Assembly: GCA_002455425.1 (NCBI GenBank)
Contig: DKKT01000094.1
Coordinates: forward strand, 27,396 to 45,370
Source of the DNA: Chthonomonas sp. UBA6659
GTDB taxonomy: Bacteria; Armatimonadota; Fimbriimonadia; Fimbriimonadales; Fimbriimonadaceae
Reading direction: 5' to 3'
Length of the DNA: 17,975 nucleotides
A model generated the notes under the pieces. It searched no databases. It was given only the letters and a program-made list of their open reading frames with translations, and had not been told where the DNA came from. The translations under genes were made by a program, and so were the position numbers. Position 1 is the stretch's first letter. Each line of letters begins with the position of its first letter. Positions 15,042-17,975 of the stretch are shown here, piece after piece.

Positions 15042-15918
15042 CTGCCCCTCCATCCACGATTTGCTCCGGCCGGATCGCGAGTCGCGCCGCACCGCTCACG
15101 TCCCGCTCCCGGATCGGTCCCACGAGCTCGGCTCCGGCCATGCTCACTTCGAGCTTACTGACCTCGATCCGCATCCATTCGAGGATCGGATCGAACGTCG
15201 TCAGGTCCGGAAGCGTGAGGATCATGCTTACCTGGGTCTGGTCGCGGCTCGCCAGCGACACGGCGAGGGCACTGACTCCGAGGAACCTCGGGTCGCCCTC
15301 GCGCCGAAGCTCGCGGATCAACTTGGTCACGGTCTTCGCCGTGGCCAGGTCCGGCGTGCCGAGCCGAACCGAAGCCTGAAGGACCCAGTCGCGTTCCCCG
15401 ATCACCGCCACGCCCAGGTGGCGATGGGCGGATTTGGGCCCGTAATCGGGTTCGATCGAACGCTCCAGGAGCATCCCGAATCCCTGGCGGAACAAATCGG
15501 GAATCTCGCCTTCGCGTCGGCCGCGATCGGACCGTTCGCACAGGAACACCGGGAGTCCGTAGACCTCCGCCAGCACCCACGCGAGGCGGTCGATGTACCG
15601 TTCGAGGACCACGTCGGGGAGGATGCCGTCGGCATCGGGAACCCGGATGAGCGGACACGAGTCGAGGGCGCCGATCCGCGGATAGGAGCCGTGGTGTCGC
15701 TGGAGATCGATCCGGGGCAAGGCCGCCACGCCGAGCCTTTCGAGAGCCTCGAACACCCGGACGGGATCACCGCTGAAGGCGGAGATCGTCCGATTCTGGT
15801 CGACGTCGGACCGGAGATCGTGGATGCGAAGCCCAAACGCGTCGAGGATTTCGCCGAACTCGCGCAGGAGGCCTTTGTCGCGTCCGAACGACCATTGGGG
15901 GATCGCCAACACCCGCAT
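15025..15918 (-). CDS. Glutamate formiminotransferase-like protein with altered active-site motifs
   Basis: The 297-residue protein has the two-subdomain pattern of the FTCD N-terminal formiminotransferase domain: VDQNRTISAFSG at 39-50, RHHGSYPRIGALDSCP at 74-89, YGPKSAHRHLGVAVIGERDW in the middle, QTQVSMILTL and AGAELVGPI towards the end. Normal enzymes transfer the formimino group of formiminoglutamate to tetrahydrofolate, and some also rescue 5-formyltetrahydrofolate cycloligase deficiency. Several conserved spots differ here: the usual VPNFSEG start is IPQWSFG, the HxGxHPR motif is HxGxYPR (Y79 in place of what I recall as the catalytic His82 of the mammalian enzyme), and QVSMN is QVSMI. 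The partner cyclodeaminase domain is absent. It is first in the operon with purK, so a folate/purine role is plausible. The ATG at 15918 has an AAGG site. Confidence 0.75.
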   Translation of the reverse strand: MRVLAIPQWSFGRDKGLLREFGEILDAFGLRIHDLRSDVDQNRTISAFSGDPVRVFEALERLGVAALPRIDLQRHHGSYPRIGALDSCPLIRVPDADGILPDVVLERYIDRLAWVLAEVYGLPVFLCERSDRGRREGEIPDLFRQGFGMLLERSIEPDYGPKSAHRHLGVAVIGERDWVLQASVRLGTPDLATAKTVTKLIRELRREGDPRFLGVSALAVSLASRDQTQVSMILTLPDLTTFDPILEWMRIEVSKLEVSMAGAELVGPIRERDVSGAARLAIRPEQIVDGGADDVRV

Positions 15919-15929
15919 CGCCCTTGAGC

Positions 15930-17405
15930 ATGGCTGATTTTCGGTCCCGGAAAACCAAGACCCTCGCGGAGAACGTCTTGCGGAACGCGGATCGTCCCCA
16001 CGGCATGAGGAAGTGGATCAGGATGACGGTCGGGGCCATCGCGGCCGGCTCGCTCTTCGTGGTGGCCTTACCGCCGGTGGCATGGGGCGGCTTGGGCTGG
16101 ATTTGCATGATGCCGGTGCTTTGGTCGACGCGAAGGACCTCCTTTCTTGTCGGGTTCGCGGGCGGTGTCCTCACGGCGACGGTGGGTGCGTTGCTGAGCG
16201 TCACGCCACTTGTGGGGCCGGCCGTGATCGAAGATGGGACGATCGGCTGGAACTTCGTCGGATTCGGTCTCTATGGCCTCGTGATCGCGCTTGTTATGGG
16301 CCTTGCCGCCGAAGTCAGAACCTGGAACTGGAGAGCGGTCTTCGGCATGGCGTCACTCGCCGTTCTCGCAGAGCTGATCACCTTCGTCCGACTTCCGGCT
16401 CACCTGGGCTTGACCCAATTTGCCTCGATGCCGATGATGGCTGTCGCGAGCATCGGCGGCATCTGGCTCGTGAGCTGGTTTGTCTGGGCGGCCAACTTCA
16501 CGATCCTGCTCGAACGCCCTCGTCGAGCCACGTCCGTCGCGGTCGCTGCTTTGGTCCTCGGTACGCTTGGGCTCTCGCTGGATACCCTGCGTCGAGCCGA
16601 CTCGGCGATCCCGGTCGAGAGCGGGGTGGGTGGAGCTCTCGCGCTCCAGTCTCGCGGCGACAGCGTGGATGAGCTGCTCAGCCGGCAACTCGAAGGCGTC
16701 CGCGATCGTCCCCGGCTCGGCGTCTGGCCCGAACTTGCCGTGGCTCAGTCCGAATTGGAAGCGATCCAAACGTTTGCGGCGGGCCCGCATGGGTTTCCCA
16801 TCGTCACCAGCTACCACCGAGTCGAAGGTGGCACTCATCGCAACAGCGCGGTGGTCATCGATGCTCGGGGCATCTCGGAACCCTACGACAAGCGCAAGCT
16901 GTTCGCCGCCGAGTCCGAGACCACTCAAGCCGGCACGCGCCCGCTGACCGTCGCCGTCGTGCGCGAGCATGTCGGACTGAACATCTGCTTCGACTCCTGT
17001 TTCCCACGGATCATGAGGGAGACGGCGCTGGCCGGCGCCGATGTGATCGCGCTTCCGACCTTGGATCCGGCGTCTCCGAACGGGTTCATTCAGGCGGTCC
17101 ACGCGGCGTTCACGCCGTTTCGGGCGGCCGAACTCGGGGTTCCGATCGTGCGGGCCGAAACCACGGCGTGGTCGATGATCGTCGATGCTCGCGGACGCAT
17201 TCTCGGCTTGACCCCGACCGGAAGGGAAGGCCCTCTCGTGCGCCGACTGGCGTCCGGCTCCCACTGGACTCTGTACCGGGCTTGGGGCGATTGGTTCCTT
17301 TGGGTCTGTGTGGGAATCGCCGCGGCGTGGATCGTCGGATCGTCCAAGATGGCAACATGCGCATCCACGTGGTGGGGGCGTCGGGGTCGGGGACCACGAC
17401 CTTAG
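15930..17405 (+). CDS. lnt: Apolipoprotein N-acyltransferase-like membrane nitrilase
   Basis: The 491-residue protein has about six membrane helices (30-215) followed by an extracytoplasmic nitrilase domain. The catalytic triad is visible: E268 in GVWPELAV, K321 in YDKRKLF and C353 in NICFDSCFP. The segment TPFRAAELGVPIVRAETTAWS also matches the family. Lnt adds the third acyl chain to the N-terminal cysteine of lipoproteins in the inner membrane. The N-terminus is uncertain. ATG 15930 (or TTG 15924) lies only about 11 bp from the divergent formiminotransferase-like start and adds 25 basic residues; ATG 16005 (MRKWIRM) gives a more usual Lnt start and leaves 86 bp for promoters. None has a good ribosome site. 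The sequence is divergent, so another amidase-type acyltransferase is possible. Its end overlaps the kinase gene by 49 nt. Confidence 0.78.
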   Translation: MADFRSRKTKTLAENVLRNADRPHGMRKWIRMTVGAIAAGSLFVVALPPVAWGGLGWICMMPVLWSTRRTSFLVGFAGGVLTATVGALLSVTPLVGPAVIEDGTIGWNFVGFGLYGLVIALVMGLAAEVRTWNWRAVFGMASLAVLAELITFVRLPAHLGLTQFASMPMMAVASIGGIWLVSWFVWAANFTILLERPRRATSVAVAALVLGTLGLSLDTLRRADSAIPVESGVGGALALQSRGDSVDELLSRQLEGVRDRPRLGVWPELAVAQSELEAIQTFAAGPHGFPIVTSYHRVEGGTHRNSAVVIDARGISEPYDKRKLFAAESETTQAGTRPLTVAVVREHVGLNICFDSCFPRIMRETALAGADVIALPTLDPASPNGFIQAVHAAFTPFRAAELGVPIVRAETTAWSMIVDARGRILGLTPTGREGPLVRRLASGSHWTLYRAWGDWFLWVCVGIAAAWIVGSSKMATCASTWWGRRGRGPRP

Positions 17406-17926
17406 GCGCGGCCCTTGGTCGAAGGCTAGGGATCGAACACCTCGACACCGACGCGTTCTATTGGCTCCCCACGGACCCGCCGTTTCGCGAGAAGCGGCCG
17501 ATTCCCGAGCGCGTGGCGATGCTGCTCGACGAGTTCGGTCGACGCGAGCAGTGGGTCCTGAGCGGCTCCCTCGTGTCGTGGGGCGCCCCGTTGGTGCCGT
17601 ACTTCACGCGGGTGGTCTTTCTCTCCGTTCCCGACTCGGAGCGCATGGCACGCCTGAAGCGAAGGGAAGAGGAGCGCTATGGCGATCGGATGCTGCCGGG
17701 AGGTGACATGCACGAGTCGGTCCAGGCGTTCCTGTCGTGGGCGCGGCACTATGAGTCGGGTGATTTCGGGGGACGCAGCCGTCGGGTGCACGAAGAGTGG
17801 CTCGCGATCCTCCCCTGCCCCGTGCTCCGCATCGAAGGCACGCCGACCGTCGACGAGTCGGTCGCTCGTGTCATGCAAGGTGAGTCGGCGTCCGCCGACG
17901 CAGACAGCCTTGCCCCTTCCGGTTGA
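17357..17926 (+). CDS. Small P-loop kinase (adenylate/shikimate kinase-like, FlaR-like)
   Basis: The 189-residue cytoplasmic protein starts MRIHVVGASGSGTTTLGAAL, with a Walker A loop GASGSGTT at 7-14, followed by LGIEHLDTDAFYW at 25-37 as in nucleoside-kinase-like FlaR/topology modulation proteins. WVLSGSLVSW and RVVFLSVPDSERMARLKRREEERYG supply the Walker B-like strand and an Arg-rich lid. The phosphate acceptor cannot be told. The ATG at 17357 is chosen because the P-loop should lie at the very N-terminus; the frame is open to 17168, but that extension overlaps the Lnt-like gene and is Arg-rich shadow sequence. The 49-nt overlap with the Lnt-like gene suggests co-transcription. Confidence 0.85.
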   Translation: MRIHVVGASGSGTTTLGAALGRRLGIEHLDTDAFYWLPTDPPFREKRPIPERVAMLLDEFGRREQWVLSGSLVSWGAPLVPYFTRVVFLSVPDSERMARLKRREEERYGDRMLPGGDMHESVQAFLSWARHYESGDFGGRSRRVHEEWLAILPCPVLRIEGTPTVDESVARVMQGESASADADSLAPSG

Positions 17927-17933
17927 GGTCAGC

Positions 17934-17965
17934 GCGAAACCGGCCCCTGGGGGCCATCGGTTCGC
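17934..17965 (+). terminator. Hairpin after the P-loop kinase gene
   Basis: Arms GCGAAACCGGCCCC and GGGGCCATCGGTTCGC pair with small bulges around a TG loop, starting 7 nt after the stop. The downstream tail (TCCTTGG) is only weakly T-rich. It probably ends the Lnt-like/kinase transcript; the window stops 10 nt later. Confidence 0.55.
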
Positions 17966-17975
17966 TCCTTGGAGC

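Noticed and set aside
13998..15161. Plus-strand frame of 387 codons
   Set aside because: Antisense to purK, whose identity is certain.
14980..15927. Plus-strand frame of 315 codons
   Set aside because: Antisense to the formiminotransferase-like gene; no recognisable domain.
16353..17264. Minus-strand frame of 303 codons
   Set aside because: Antisense to the Lnt-like gene, which has an intact Glu-Lys-Cys triad.
17168..17356. Upstream extension of the P-loop kinase
   Set aside because: Arg-rich, overlaps the Lnt-like gene in another frame, and would push the P-loop away from the N-terminus.
17884..17899. GTCGGCG/CGCCGAC inverted repeat near the kinase 3' end
   Set aside because: Lies inside the coding frame before the better-placed hairpin at 17934-17965; likely chance in GC-rich coding DNA.

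Overview
The window is GC-rich chromosomal DNA (roughly 60-65 % G+C, strong G/C bias at third codon positions) with many overlapping or abutting genes, several GTG/TTG starts, a type IV/II prepilin and an apolipoprotein N-acyltransferase-like protein, which imply a diderm envelope. I would place it in a diderm, high-GC phylum such as Armatimonadota (Fimbriimonadia-like). This is inference from gene style only; no rRNA or other marker is present.

Left part (1-3494), accessory and defence-like. A 5'-truncated gene for the C-terminal specificity part of a type ISP restriction-modification enzyme runs off the left edge. It meets, tail to tail with an 11-nt overlap, an unrecognised single-pass membrane protein with a helical N-terminal domain and a Pro/Gly linker. 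The restriction gene has a marked GC drop in its target-recognition part and carries two in-frame GC-rich palindromes. The membrane gene carries a third palindrome in its linker and may be coupled to a 32-codon upstream ORF. A stretch of about 300 bp without a recognised gene follows.

Middle part (3495-11455), envelope and secreted functions. A two-gene operon encodes a thioredoxin-fold protein that has lost its CxxC cysteines and an M61-family metallopeptidase with a PDZ domain (ATGA overlap). A small secreted protein on the plus strand follows, ended by tandem hairpins that also serve the convergent operon. That operon (11455 to 7252, minus) encodes a large DUF5695/glycosidase-like protein, a short membrane coiled-coil protein, and an exported protein with an STN-like domain and 34-residue coiled-coil repeats.

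Right part (11536-17975). A lone RbsC-type sugar ABC permease diverges from the large gene and overlaps the end of a prepilin gene. A compact minus-strand operon runs in the order formiminotransferase-like protein, purK, family 2 glycosyltransferase, prepilin. A divergent pair encodes an Lnt-like N-acyltransferase and a P-loop kinase (49-nt overlap), followed by a hairpin at the right edge.

The strongest candidates for something new are the restriction gene/membrane protein pair, the cysteine-less thioredoxin-fold protein coupled to the M61 peptidase, and the formiminotransferase-like protein with altered active-site motifs coupled to purK. No CRISPR array, tRNA, rRNA, transposase or integrase was seen.
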